Notes: a model not told the origin generated them from the sequence alone. Shown: positions 15,921 through 26,750, numbered from the stretch's first letter. The stretch: 64,000 nucleotides of DNA from Axinella damicornis (GCA_963931865.1 OZ007512.1:3809121-3873120); one strand, 5' to 3'. Translations and numbers: made by a program.

Positions 15921-16120
15921 GCTATAGAGGCAATTCTACCAGTGAACTGTTTGTCTTGAATTTGTGTGCAATAGACAGTGAAGTCTCACTGCAGTGTCAG
16001 GTGAGGTACTGAACTGAGTGTGCATACTGAAATAGCAGTTTGTAGTCACTTCTGCCAGTAGTGACACTAAAATACGGGACATTGAGCGGGGTCAGTTAGT
16101 GGGCGTGTCTAGCTCTATAG
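15921..16120 (+). promoter_or_regulatory. Conserved 5' flank block of K1
   Basis: Contains CAGTGAACTGTTTGTCTTGA, then AGTGTGCATACTGAAATAGC and GGGGTCAGTTAGTGGGCGTG. Shared with K3 (30232-30460) and, less closely, K4. It ends about 120 bases before the K1 start, so it is a candidate promoter or 5' UTR. Confidence 0.5.
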
Positions 16121-16237
16121 CAGGACATTCTGCTATCATCTCCATGATAGCAATTTACTAGTTGAATTCAAAGTAAAGGTAGAGGAAAGGTGGTTAGTAT
16201 CATGTCCTGTCTCTGTGTCCAGGTATCCACAGCAACA

Positions 16238-18811
16238 ATGGCACAACCACAGGGCCACTTTGGCTATCAGATCGTTCGAATCATCAAAACATCCTCCCTC
16301 GGTGTCGGATCATATGGAGCTGTCTACAGAGCTCTATGCGATGAGCTACCATGTGCAGCCAAAATAGTTCACCCAACGCTATTTGAGACGAATGACCCAG
16401 GTACACGAAAGATCATGGAGCGATTCGAGCAAGAGTGCCAATTCCTGAGTGGTGTCAGACACCCCCAAATCGTGCAGTACTTGGGGGTGAGTAGGGATCC
16501 CGAGTCTGGGCTGCCTGTGTTACTCATGGAACTCATGGATAGTAGTCTGACCCGATTCCTGGAGCAATCCGAGGAACCGCTCGCTTTCCACACACAAGTA
16601 GATATTTGTCACGATATAGCCCTGGCCCTCGCCTACCTCCACTCGAATGGTATCATACACCGTGACCTCTCTAGCAACAATGTGTTGCTGATTGGTCCTG
16701 GAAACAGAGCCAAGGTCACAGATTTTGGGATGTCAAAGCTCGCTGATACAAACCCACGCATGACACCAATGACCATGTGCCCGGGCACACTGGCATACAT
16801 GCCACCAGAAGCACTGAAGGAGCCTCCAGTGTATTCCAAGAAGCTGGACTGCTTCTCGTTTGGTGTACTGGGAGTTCAGATCATCATTCGACAGTTTCCT
16901 GACCCCAGTGTACGTTTCAGAACGATAGACATCATAGACCCAAGGATACCCAATGGTACGGTCGATGTGCCTGTTCCTGAGGTTGAACGTCGCCGATCCC
17001 ACATTGACCTGGTTGACCCAGCCCACCCCCTGCTGCCAGCTGTCCTCGACTGTCTGAAGGACAGAGACAGAGAAAGGCCCTCAGCTCAGGAGCTCTGCAA
17101 TCATCTAGCTGCTCTGAAAGACACCACACAGTATGGTGAGAGTATGCAGCAAGGACAAAGAGCCACAACTGATTGAGAACGTGTGAGAATCAGAGAACTG
17201 CAAGCAGAAGCCCAAGAAAGACAAAGACAACTACAAGAGAAAGATGACACAATCGCCACAAAAGATATACAACTACAAGAGAAAGATCGTGCAATTGCCA
17301 CCAACGAAACACAACTACAAGAGAAAGATCATGCAATTGCCACCAAGGAAAGACAACTACAAGAGAAAGATCGTACAATTACCTCCAGGGAAAGACAACT
17401 ACAAGAGAGAGATTGTACAATTGCCACCAATGAAACACAACTTCAAGAGAAAGATCGCACAATTGGCATCAAGGAAAGACAACTACAAGAGAAAGATTGT
17501 GCAATTGCCACCAAGGAAAGGCAGCTTCAAGAGAATGATCGTACAATCGCCACCAACGAAACACAACTACAAGAGAAAGATCATGCAATTGCCACCAAAG
17601 AAACACAACTACAAGAGAAAGATCGTACAATCGTCACCAAGGAAAGACAACTTCAAGAAAAAGATCGTACAATTGCCACCAGGGAAAGGCAACTCCGACA
17701 GCTAAACCAACAGCTGGAAGCAAACGAGCAAGTAACTGCGGACTTCCAACGCAAACATCTGGACAGCGATAAACAAATTCATGACCTTGAGCAACGTCTC
17801 GCGGCAAAGGACCAGCAAATCAGCCCAGAGCTGCAGCAGCAGATCTGTGATCACCTAACAGCCATACTCCAGGTCAGTGGGCAGAGTGCAAGAAATGGAT
17901 CACTCTGCTTACACTGGAGGAAGTGTGGGAGAGCTCCATGTGAGATGCAAAAACCATCATCTGTGGTGGATGGCAACATGGCTTACTTTAATACTTATCG
18001 ATCCAATGATGTGTATTCCTATGACTCAGAACAACAGGTGTGGTCCTCACTCCCACAGATCCCTCACAGGTATTCCAGCCTGGCAACAGTCAGTTGTCTC
18101 CTGACTGCCATCGGGGGAGGGCTAGATAGCATTGTTACAAACCAACTCCTCAGTTTGACTGGTAAGAGGAAGTGGGTGGAGCGCTTCCCACCCATGCCAA
18201 CCAAACGTTATAGCACTGCAGCTGTGTGCAGTGGAAAGTCCCTGGTCGTGGCAGGAGGAACTGGAGGGGACCACAAACTACTGCACACAGTAGAAGTGAT
18301 GGACACGGAGACTCTACAGTGGTCCACTGCCAGCAGTCTACCTTTTGCACTCCGATACACTTCAGCAACAATCTGCCAAGATCGCATCTACTTGCTGGGG
18401 TATGAGAAGAGCAATAAACAAAGATCAGTACTTGTTTGTTCCATGGCTAACCTACTGCAGTCTTGTCGACCTCAGTCACTAGGAGCAAGGTTGGAGACCT
18501 TGACTCTGCAAGAAGTCTGGCACCGAGTCGCCGATTCCCCAGTTCGCTCATCCAGCTGTGTCACCCTCTGTGGACAGCTGCTAGCAGTTGGTGGGTACGA
18601 AGACAATAGCTTCACTACTGCCATTCACCAGTACAACCCAGCAACCAACTCCTGGGAGGTCATCAGCCACATGCCCACCGCACGATCTCACACTCTAGTA
18701 GCAGTCCTCCCTGGCAACAAACTGATGGTGGTGGGAGGCTATGAATGCAAGTCAGGTGCTTGGTTTGCTGCCGTGACTGATACAGTGGAAATTGCTACCC
18801 TTCAAGAATAG
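16238..18811 (+). CDS. K1: kinase-coiled coil-kelch gene, interrupted by one in-frame TGA
   Basis: Starts MAQPQGHFGY. An acceptor-like TGTCCAG lies 15 bases before the ATG, and sequence upstream of it is not conserved between copies, so the longer in-frame extension is unlikely. The kinase domain has GVGSYGAVY, a CAAK lysine, HRDLSSNN, DFG and MPPE, so catalysis looks possible. At 17174-17176 TGA replaces the GGA of the other copies, leaving a 312-residue kinase-only product. The same frame then runs on open to 18811: 11 full 14-residue coiled-coil units (the longest in the window) and an apparently intact six-blade kelch region. No other lesion was seen over 858 codons. It could be a young pseudogene, a truncated kinase, a polymorphism or an assembly error. 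Confidence 0.8.
17224..17692 (+). repeat. 42-bp coding minisatellite of K1 (coiled coil)
   Basis: Eleven repeats encoding variants of RQLQEKDRTIATKE. All are exact multiples of three, so the frame is kept. Other frames are also open through the tract and mimic Lys/Gln-rich proteins, but these are shadows. Confidence 0.9.
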
Positions 18812-18974
18812 AACGTACTTGGATGTTTTCTCATGCATACCAGTTGTTCACTGCTAAGATTTTAGTGTGTCTGTGTTCCTGTCTGTCTGTGAGTGGGGCG
18901 GGACTAGACTAATGAAGCACATAACTTTTGCACCTACAGTACTTACTAGAGCTTGAATGTGATGCTAATGGTGT

Positions 18975-19116
18975 TTGCCAGAGACGTTATACATTGTACA
19001 ACCCTGTCAGTGTGTCACTACAACAGAGACATTATACATTGTACAACCCTGTCAGTGTGTCACTACAACAGAGACATTATACATTGTACAACCCTGTCAG
19101 TGTGTCACTACAACAG
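18975..19116. repeat. Three 45-bp tandem units in the K1 3' flank
   Basis: Unit: CAGAGACATTATACATTGTA + CAACCCTGTCAGTGTGTCAC + TACAA. A single related copy sits in the K4 3' flank near 56410. Confidence 0.9.
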
Positions 19117-19362
19117 AATAATGCACACAAAGTGAGGAGTGAGAGATCACTGCTGAATGAGAGTATAAACTATCATACGCCACTAATACAAACATCATGG
19201 GGGAGGCGAGAGCTTGCTAGACTACACTAGCTGGAAGCACCAGCTCAAGTGAGCGAAGCTGCTTGTAACTATGTTCATTCAAAGCAGCTGATTCCCTACA
19301 CAAACTATGTGCATGAGTGGTACACAAAATATGCATAGAATGGGCAAGGGCGTGACACATAT

Positions 19363-19562
19363 NNNNNNNNNNNNNNNNNNNNNNNNNNNNNNNNNNNNNN
19401 NNNNNNNNNNNNNNNNNNNNNNNNNNNNNNNNNNNNNNNNNNNNNNNNNNNNNNNNNNNNNNNNNNNNNNNNNNNNNNNNNNNNNNNNNNNNNNNNNNNN
19501 NNNNNNNNNNNNNNNNNNNNNNNNNNNNNNNNNNNNNNNNNNNNNNNNNNNNNNNNNNNNNN
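19363..19562. other. Assembly gap (200 N)
   Basis: Exactly 200 N, probably a scaffold gap of estimated or default size. Confidence 1.
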
Positions 19563-19702
19563 CCTCAGGTATACACCGGCTGTTGAAAATGCGGAGTAAA
19601 AGGATCAACTGCAGGTGCTAATTTTAATGTCACACAAGCAAATATGGTACAGCAGCTGTTAATTTTAGATTTGCACTGTGAATTCCCTTTTACTATCATT
19701 CT

Positions 19703-19763
19703 CAGGTGCTCCATACAGTCTCAGAGGGAGAAAAGCTCTTCTCCCTATATGGAGCACCTGGGA
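19703..19763. repeat. Hairpin-forming inverted repeat
   Basis: AGGTGCTCCATA pairs with TATGGAGCACCT, and GGGAGAAAAGCTCTTCTCCC lies inside. It is followed by GGGAACGAGGATA, similar to the end of the TAGCC MITE family. Confidence 0.6.
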
Positions 19764-19862
19764 ACGAGGATAGGTGAATTTCAGTGGCAAAAACCCCTCA
19801 ATTTCTCTGAAGCATTAAATTTTACTTCTGTTCAAAGACCAATGTGCTCTGAAATTAGTAGA

Positions 19863-19978
19863 ATGGGGTGGGGGGTGGGGGGGTGGGGGGGAGGGGGGAA
19901 GGGGGAGGGGGGAGGGGGGAAGGGGGAGGGGGGAGGGGAGGAAGGGGGAGGGGGAGAGTGGGGGGAAGGGGGTGAGAG
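19863..19978 (+). repeat. G-rich tract
   Basis: About 115 bases of G runs (3-7 long) separated by single T, A or AA. Strong G-quadruplex potential on the plus strand. Confidence 0.9.
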
Positions 19979-20059
19979 ATTCACTCAACATCAATCTATT
20001 TGCGTGCAGCTGAAGAGCACCTGTTTGTCATATAAATTCATGGACAATCATGCACCAGT

Positions 20060-20600
20060 TAAGATCAGAACCAGATGCATGTCTGTTATATGCAGCAATC
20101 TGTACTGTAGGTTGAGCCAAAGAAATGGAACATGATTGACTAAGACTAGCCTCGTTCCCAGGCTCCTGGGAACGAGGCTAACAATCTGTACTGTAGGTTG
20201 AGGAGACAAAGAAATGGACGATGCTTGCCTAAGACTTAGTGTGAAACACGTGGTGAAAGAGCTTATAAATGTAAAATCAATATCCACTACATCCTGCTGT
20301 GTAAACGGTGGGAAGTATTATAGTTATTAAAAGGAATTGAAGTTGCAAAGTGAAACATCAAATCAAAGGTGATGCATTAGCTTCTTCTGAGGATGTCTAT
20401 CAATGTGAAGAAGTTATTAAACTGCTATAATACAGGTTGAACTGAAAGAACCTTGGAAGAATATACTACCAATTGAACACTTGAAAGTGTCTGCTGTATG
20501 TCAAATTTATCAGCTGTCTGTCTGCTACAATAAACCGTCCAGAGGTGAGTGTTAGTGTGCATGCACTCAGAGAAATGTCTCTAAGCATTGATCCCTGAAC
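20060..20600. repeat. Segmental duplicate of 7960-8430
   Basis: Collinear with the 8-kb segment. Here the CTGTACTGTAGGTTGAG part is doubled around the short MITE at 20146. Confidence 0.75.
20146..20180. mobile_element. Minimal TAGCC/GGCTA palindrome
   Basis: TAGCCTCGTTCCCAGG and its complement almost abut, so this is two termini with hardly any interior. No clear target duplication. Smallest member of the family described at 41234, 42877 and 43806. Confidence 0.6.
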
Positions 20601-20876
20601 ATATGTGTGCCTTAGTTTTCAGATGTGTAAAGCTAATTAGGTGATCGGCCAAATTTGGGCCAATTCACCTCAGAACATAAACATGCAGAAGTTTTGCAGG
20701 TCAAAACATACTGATTTATTATGGAAACTGCACAGACAGAGAGAAATCAGAGTAAGAGACATCAACAGTCTATGTCATAACAAAGAATGAATGTACTAAG
20801 ACTGAGTGTAGCTACCTGCCACAAAAATTATTTGGATGCATATGCCATACCAACAAAGTGCTCAGTTGGAATGCCC

Positions 20877-21090
20877 CATGTAGCACTGTCCAGGGTTTGA
20901 TCATGTTCAGGGTCATACCAAGAGTCTATCACAGTAAGAGTGCACTCCCACAATGGTTCTATGACCACCGTCCCAGCAGTATGATGGTGTAGGCAACCAG
21001 CAGTCAATATGCTTAGCAGGTGATTCTGAAGTCTTTTGTGCAAGTGACTTGTGAAACTGCTGACAGAGAATGTCATTTATCCCTTTTAAA
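20877..21090 (-). pseudogene. Second copy of the minus-strand exon relic
   Basis: Reads KRLQNHLLSILTAGCLHHHT, then AGTVVIEPLWECTLTVIDSW, then directly YDPEHDQTLDSATW. The region equivalent to the acceptor and GVKREEAGGGK in the 13.3-kb copy is deleted, so this copy cannot be spliced in the same way. Confidence 0.4.
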
Positions 21091-21234
21091 GTTGCTGCAG
21101 CGCCGATGGTAGCTAGCTGAATAGGGTTCACTGTGAACTGGTGTGTATACCCATAGTTATCATTTTGGGTGGCTCACCTGTAGTGCAAGAGGTCCACTGC
21201 CTCCATTAACAACAGCACCTGCATGGGCCTGTGT

Positions 21235-21267
<33 letters not shown>

Positions 21268-21409
21268 GACCAAAAGGAAAGTGGTCAGAAATGCTTCACC
21301 TGTTAACCGTTAACAACTCACAGCATTTCAAGAGGTCATTTTCAGCCTCAAGAGCCTTCAATAGTACCCTAATTTCACTTGCTGTTGGGCTCGAACCTGA
21401 TCCCAGAGG

Positions 21410-21770
21410 TGGCTCTAATCACATGCACCCAAAAATTAACAAACATTCAATCGAGGATCTCGGAATGGCCGGGCTAGTGTAGCTGAAAAATGGAAATGGA
21501 GGTCATACAAGGTGAGATGGCTTGTTCCAAGTCCATTGATGGCAAACAAGCAGGATAAAACTTGCCCTCCCATGCAGTGCCACCAAAGCCTTTCTACAAC
21601 TGAGCCCATGCAGACACGGCACGGCCGGCCACAACACACCTCCCCTTGTCCCACCCTTTCTGCTCACGGATGAGCAAGGACATTGCTGGAAGTGCCATAG
21701 TGAAGCAAAATGACTTGCAACGTCATATGAAGTCACCGGGCAGGAAAGAGTTCCAATTATAAGCATCTTC
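21410..21770. mobile_element. Dispersed repeat R1 copy
   Basis: Long copy including AACAAACATTCAATCGAGG, GCCTTTCTACAACTGAGCC, TGAGCAAGGACATTGCTGG and GTCATATGAAGTCA. Closest to the 59090 copy. No ORF. Confidence 0.65.
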
Positions 21771-21934
21771 AATGAAGTACAAGAAGTACAGATCAGGAGT
21801 TTGGACATAGTAGCAACACATAGAACTGGTTGGTATGTATCCCAGCATGGAATTCATTAGTGACAGTGGGTCAGATTTCAGAGCCCATGGCTATGACAAG
21901 TTAGCATGACCTTATTTGGTTGTATTGGAATCTC

Positions 21935-22175
21935 CTAATTGTAGGACGAGAGTTTCACTGTCAATTTCAGACAATATTTCAAGACAAACAGTTCACTGGT
22001 AGAATTGCCTCCAGCTAACAGAATTCAAATTCAATTTCAGGTGAGGTAAGTAGCTACTACTTCAGTGAGTGTGTCATAATATAGCAGCTTGCACCCACTT
22101 ATGCCATGCAGTACTGATACTAGAATATATGGGACATTAAGTGGGATTAGTTAGTGGGTGTGTCTAGTTGTATGT
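21935..22175 (+). promoter_or_regulatory. Conserved 5' flank block of K2
   Basis: Diverged version of the block seen before all kinase genes (GCAGCTTGCACCCACTTATG, then ACTAGAATATATGGGACATT). It pairs with K5 rather than K1/K3/K4: both continue with ACATCAGTTAGCGTGTCAGT and an acceptor-like ATGACCATGCAG just before the start. Confidence 0.5.
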
Positions 22176-22328
22176 AGGACATCAGTTAGCGTGTCAGTGA
22201 TAAAATGCCATCAATTCGCCCAGTTGAACTTGAGTTCCATGAGATTCATGACCTTGAGGGTTGTCTATATGACCATGCAGGTGTTGTCAGTAACTGTTTA
22301 TATGACCATGCAGGTGTCCACTGTGACA

Positions 22329-24668
22329 ATGGCACAACCGCAGGGACACTTTGGCTATCAGATTGTCCGAATCTTCAAAACTTCCTCTCTTGGTGTCGGA
22401 TCATATGGAGCCGTCTACAGAGCTCTGTGTGATGAGCTACCATGTGCCGCTAAGATTCTTCACCCAACACTATTTCAGACAAATGATCCAGGTACACAAA
22501 AGATTATGGAGCGATTCGAGCAAGAGTGCCAATTCCTGAGTGGTGCCAGACACCCCCACATCGTGCAGTACTTGGGGGTGAGTAGGGATCCCGAGTCTGG
22601 GCTGCCTGTGCTACTCATGGAACTCATGGATAGTAATCTGACCCGATTCCTGGAGCAATCCGAGGAACCACTCCCCTTCCACACCCAAGTAGATATTTGC
22701 CATGGTATAGCCCTGGCCCTCGCCTACCTCCACTCAAATGGTATCATACACCGTGACCTCTCCAGCAACAATGTGTTGCTGATTGGTCCTGGAAACAGAG
22801 CCAAGGTCACAGATTTCGGCATGTCAAAGTTAGCTGATGCAAACCCTCGCATGACTCCAATGACCATGTGCCCTGGCACACTGGCATACATGCCACCAGA
22901 AGCACTGAAGGACCCTCCAGTCTATTCCAAGAAGCTGGACTGCTTCTCGTTTGGTGTACTGGGAGTTCAGATCACAACCCGACAGTTTCCTGACCCCGGT
23001 GCACGTTTCAGAACGATAGACATCACTGACCCAAGGATACCCAGTGGTACGGTCTATTTGCCTGTTCCTGAGGTTGAACGTCGCCGATCCCACATCGACC
23101 TGGTCGACCCAGCCCACCCCTTGCTGCCAGTTGCCCTCGACTGTCTGAAGGACAGAGACAGAGAAAGACCCTCAGCTCAGGAGCTCTGCAATTGTCTAGC
23201 TGCTCTGAAAGACACCACACAGTATGGTGAAAGTGTGCAGCAAGGACAAAGAGCAACGACTGATGGAGAACGTGTGCGAATCAGAGAACTGCAAGTAGAA
23301 GTCCAAGAAAGACAAAGACAACTACAAGAGAAAGATCGTACAATTGCCACCAAGGAAAGACAACTACAAGAGAAAGATCGTACAATTGCCACCAAGGAAA
23401 GACAACTACAAGAGAAAGATCATACCAATGAAAGGCAACTTCATGAGAAAGACTGTACAATTGCCGCCAGGGAAAGACAACTACAACAGAAAGATCATAC
23501 CAATGAAAGGCAACTTAGTGAGAAAGATCATACAATTGCCACCAGAGAGAGACAACTCCGACAGCTAAACCAACAGCTGGAAGCAAACGAGCAAGTAACC
23601 GCAGACTTCCAACAAAAACATCTGGAAAGTGATAAAAAGATTCATGACCTTGAACAACGTCTTGTGACAAAGGACCAGCGAATCAGGGAGCTGCAGCAGC
23701 AGACCTATGATCAGCCAACAGCCAAACTCCAAGTCAGAGGTCAGAGTGCAAGAAAGGGACCACTCCGTTTACACTGGAGGAAGTGTAGGAGAGCTCCACG
23801 TATCATGTCAAAACCATCATGTGTGGTGGATGGCATCATGGCTTACTTTAATAATTACAATTCCAGTGGTGTGTATTCCTATGACTCTGAAAAACAGATG
23901 TGGTCCTCCCTCCCTCAGAGCCCTCACAGCTATTGCAGCCTGGCAGTAGTCAGTGGTCTCCTGACTGCCATCGGGGGAGGGCCGGGTAGAATTGTTACAA
24001 ACCAGCTCCTCAGTTTGACTGGTGAGGGGAAGTGGGTGGAGTGCTTCCCACCTATGCCAACCAAACGTTATGGCACTGCAGCTGTGTGCAGTGGAAAGTC
24101 CCTGGTTATGGCAGGAGGACGTGGAGGGGACAACAAACCACTGCACACAGTAGAAGTGATGGACACGGAGACTCTACAGTGGTCCACCGCCAGCAGTCTG
24201 CCTTTCACTGTCGCATACGCATCAGCAACAATCTGCCAAGACCGCATCTACTTGCTGGGGTATGGCGCGAGCAATGAACCAAGATCAGTGCTTGCATGTT
24301 CCATGACTGACCTACTGCAGTCTTGTCAACCTCAGTCACTAGGAGCAAGGTTGGAGACCTTGACTCTGCAAGACGTCTGGCACCGAGTTGCCGATCTCCC
24401 AGTTCGCTTATCCAGCTGTGCCACCCTCTGTGGACAGCTGCTAGCAGTTGGTGGGTGTGATGACAGCTTTGAAAACTACACTACTGCCATTCATCAGTAC
24501 AACCCAGCAACCAACTCCTGGGAGGTCATCAGCCACATGCCCACTGCACGATGGGGCACTCTAGTAGCAGTCCTCCCTGGCAACAAACTGATGGTGGTGG
24601 GAGGCTACACAGGTGCCCAGTTTGGTACTGGGACTGACACAGTGGAAATTGCTACCCTTCAAGAATAG
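22329..24668 (+). CDS. K2: intact kinase-coiled coil-kelch protein
   Basis: 779 residues in one exon from MAQPQGHFGY. The kinase domain spans about 10-292: glycine loop GVGSYG at 22-27, Lys42 in CAAK, HRDLSSNN from 141, DFG at 162-164, MPPE at 188-191 and a conserved Arg near 280. The type is tyrosine-kinase-like by HRDLSSNN; substrate specificity cannot be read. Residues about 315-460 are a coiled coil with six repeats, four of 14 and two of 11 residues, ending LRQLNQQLEANEQ. After a basic GPLRLHWRKCRRAP linker, residues about 495-779 form a kelch propeller of about six blades (LTAIGG, LVMAGG, IYLLGY, LLAVGG, LMVVGG). No signal peptide or membrane span, so probably cytosolic. The coiled coil suggests oligomerisation and the kelch part substrate binding; both are inference. 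An upstream untranslated exon is likely. Confidence 0.88.
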   Translation: MAQPQGHFGYQIVRIFKTSSLGVGSYGAVYRALCDELPCAAKILHPTLFQTNDPGTQKIMERFEQECQFLSGARHPHIVQYLGVSRDPESGLPVLLMELMDSNLTRFLEQSEEPLPFHTQVDICHGIALALAYLHSNGIIHRDLSSNNVLLIGPGNRAKVTDFGMSKLADANPRMTPMTMCPGTLAYMPPEALKDPPVYSKKLDCFSFGVLGVQITTRQFPDPGARFRTIDITDPRIPSGTVYLPVPEVERRRSHIDLVDPAHPLLPVALDCLKDRDRERPSAQELCNCLAALKDTTQYGESVQQGQRATTDGERVRIRELQVEVQERQRQLQEKDRTIATKERQLQEKDRTIATKERQLQEKDHTNERQLHEKDCTIAARERQLQQKDHTNERQLSEKDHTIATRERQLRQLNQQLEANEQVTADFQQKHLESDKKIHDLEQRLVTKDQRIRELQQQTYDQPTAKLQVRGQSARKGPLRLHWRKCRRAPRIMSKPSCVVDGIMAYFNNYNSSGVYSYDSEKQMWSSLPQSPHSYCSLAVVSGLLTAIGGGPGRIVTNQLLSLTGEGKWVECFPPMPTKRYGTAAVCSGKSLVMAGGRGGDNKPLHTVEVMDTETLQWSTASSLPFTVAYASATICQDRIYLLGYGASNEPRSVLACSMTDLLQSCQPQSLGARLETLTLQDVWHRVADLPVRLSSCATLCGQLLAVGGCDDSFENYTTAIHQYNPATNSWEVISHMPTARWGTLVAVLPGNKLMVVGGYTGAQFGTGTDTVEIATLQE

Positions 24669-25073
24669 AATGTTAGATATGTACACTATCTGTATAATTG
24701 CATTGTATGTCTTCTTTGACCCGCTGTAAACTCTATTTATTTTGACTGTTGTTGTACATACCTTGCCTACTTTTGTTGCTCACTAAACTTAATTTGTTCC
24801 ACTGTTCATTTCTAAGACTTTTAACGAGTGTCTGGGAGTGAGGTGGTCAGGGGGCAGTACTGGGCTAGTGATGCACATGACCTCGAGCTCAATCTGGCAT
24901 TAATATGTGGTCTTTGCCTGTGATGCTATCAGAGTACGCATTGAAAGGGCCAAAAGACATCAATAGGCAAAGTCCATGAGTCACACATACACAACCATGT
25001 GTGAGGGTGTGGCATATGGTGAGCATAGACAACAGGACCAGTAGACTCTGCTGAATGAGTCTCCCTCATACCA
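24669..25073. other. K2 3' flank, shared with K4
   Basis: Collinear with 56166-56775 (TGTATGTCTTCTTTGACCC, GACTGTTGTTGTACATACCT, GGGCCAAAAGACATCAATAG). Contains the 3' UTR. No canonical AATAAA was evident. Confidence 0.6.
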
Positions 25074-25375
25074 AACCGTGCAAGTCTGCCATGCATCCCA
25101 TCCCCTCCCCCTCTTCTCCCCTCCTCCCCTCTCCCTCTCCTCTTCGTCTTCTCCTCTCCTCCCCTCCCCCATCCTCTCCCCTCTCTCCCACCTGCTACCC
25201 ACTCCTCAGACTACCAGAACCCCATGTTCCCTCACAGAATACCTGTTCCCTGGGTCTCAGGAGGAAGAGGATGGGAGATAAAGTTCGACTTGAGTACTGG
25301 CAGTTCATGATGAGAGCTGCTGCTCTCAAGTGAGTGAGTGTGTGAGTGGGTGTGTGAGTGGGTGGGTGTGTGGGT
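25074..25375. repeat. Block inverted relative to its copies at 49405 and 56776
   Basis: This roughly 300-base block is the reverse complement of 56776-57155 and 49405-49760. In the 25-kb and 56-kb loci the flanks on both sides match in direct orientation (CAACAGGACCAGTAGACTCT on the left, CTACCCAATCAGGGCATAAG on the right). It includes a C-rich tract and a GTGGGT-type repeat at its ends. Confidence 0.85.
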
Positions 25376-25399
25376 GGATTCAAGGATGACTAACTCCCT

Positions 25400-25560
25400 C
25401 TCCTACCCAATCAGGGCATAAGAGCCATGCAAACCTTACTGCAATGTCGTGGGTGGGAGGACTTGGAGGGAAGGTTTTAATGTTTGCCTCCATGTCATCA
25501 GACTTCCACCCAACCCACACCTCACCCACTCAATTCCCTCCCATTCACCAGCCAGCCCCC
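25400..25560 (+). other. Conserved segment, possible exon relic
   Basis: One frame stays open in all three copies (here, 49785 and 57170) reading GHKSHANLTAMSWVGGLGGK, then VLMFASMSSDFHPTHTSPTQ. Splice borders are unclear and no family is recognised, so coding is unproven. 25570-25885 holds nothing recognisable. Confidence 0.3.
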
Positions 25561-25885
25561 ACCTGTTCACACTCCAATATATTCAACTACAGTATAAGTA
25601 TAAATGAGAAGTAACACTGCTTCTAGGAGTTCGGGCAGTACATATACCCTAGGAATTTGTTTTTAAATGCAGGCCTCTAACGTTCCTTCTGGTACACTTA
25701 GTTTTTCCCGACCTCATCACATTCAGTGATTCACACAGGAGGTTTATATTAGGGGTAATAATCAATTGTACGTAAGTAAACCATTGTGAGAATCAACACT
25801 GCTCGTGCGGATTGTGGTGGTATGCTCTGACCCATTGGAATTTCTTTTTAAAGGTAGCTCATGATGTTACAGTAATATAACTCAC

Positions 25886-26017
25886 CCCAGATACCGAGCA
25901 TCCTGTGCTGTTGTTTCGGTTCTCCCTCCATCGGGTGTCTCCAGACCACTCAAGTCCTCGTGTTCATCACTGTCTGTCAGCTTAGGACGAACAGACTGCG
26001 TGTGGAGGTAGACAAAC
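25886..26017 (-). pseudogene. Single 132-bp exon, minus strand, unrecognised gene
   Basis: Acceptor CTACAG, donor GG|GTGAGT, and an open frame FVYLHTQSVRPKLTDSDEHE, then DLSGLETPDGGRTETTAQDA, then RYL. A copy of identical length lies at 57558-57689 with the frame kept but the acceptor changed from AG to TG. The splice signals and kept frame argue for real coding ancestry. No neighbouring exons found, so it is treated as a relic. Confidence 0.45.
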
Positions 26018-26184
26018 CTGTAGAACAAGCAGTGTGTATTATCACAACACAACAGGTTGGGGCTGACAGGAAGTGCCGTGCCTCAATTGCTTGTCTCGGC
26101 TGAATGTATTAAATTGCACAAACATCACATAAATGTCACATGACACACACCTCATCCAAACATGCACTTACTTCTGACGATCAG

Positions 26185-26642
26185 CAGGGAAACGTGGACA
26201 TGATCGTCACAACTCAGACTGGCCCCACGGTAACGGTCAGAGCCTTCCACAAACCCACCAATGGCCTCATCATATGCACACTATGGGTAAGTGTGCGGTG
26301 GGTGGAGCGGGGAGGGGGAGAGGGGGAAGAATACGTAGGATGTATTGGCTAATGAGGCACAGAGTGAGATGCTGGCACTTCATTCTTGCTCAAGATACCA
26401 CAAGCACCTTCTCAGTTTTTCAAAGGCTACTTGTCACTGCTCTCATATACGTACACAATAAGAGAGTCGCCTACTCTTGGGAGGGAAGACTCACTGAAGG
26501 GCTGGAATTAGTAAATGTTGTTGTATGTATTGTGGAATAGCTATCAGATCTCCTTACTCAACTAAATTTCCCACCTCCCTCCCCACCTGGGAGTTCACCG
26601 TCTCCCTCTGTGCTGTCGGCCACTGGCAGGCCCTCAAGGCAG
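26185..26642 (+). CDS. Possible two-exon gene fragment, unrecognised
   Basis: Exon-like 26185-26286 (acceptor CAG, donor TGG|GTAAGT) reads QGNVDMIVTTQTGPTVTVRA, then FHKPTNGLIICTLW. Exon-like 26594-26642 (acceptor GGGAG, donor GCAG|GTACGA) reads FTVSLCAVGHWQALKA. The phases agree (0). It looks beta-strand-rich. No start, stop or further exons found. The second exon is short and its acceptor is weak. Confidence 0.3.
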
Positions 26643-26711
26643 GTACGACATGCTCACTGACGATTGAGAGGCTGGGAAAGATGAGTAGGGAGGAGGGAGA
26701 AAGGGAGGGAG

Positions 26712-26714
<3 letters not shown>

Positions 26715-26749
<35 letters not shown>
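26715..26749 (+). repeat. Poly-G run of 35 within GGGA repeats
   Basis: Homopolymer flanked by GGGA units. See the similar runs at 40797, 44568, 49685 and 57039. Confidence 0.95.

Positions 26750-26750
<1 letters not shown>

Noticed and set aside
16190..16237. N-terminal extension of the kinases upstream of MAQPQGHF
   Set aside because: Upstream residues differ between copies while an acceptor-like CAG sits about 15 bases before the common ATG; more likely intron or 5' UTR.
17244..17705. Lys-rich repeat protein (NYKRKIVQLPP units) in another frame of K1, also in K2, K3 and K4
   Set aside because: It is the 42-bp coding repeat read in a shifted frame; a 3n repeat without stops is open in several frames. 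The in-frame coiled coil is the one continuous with kinase and kelch.
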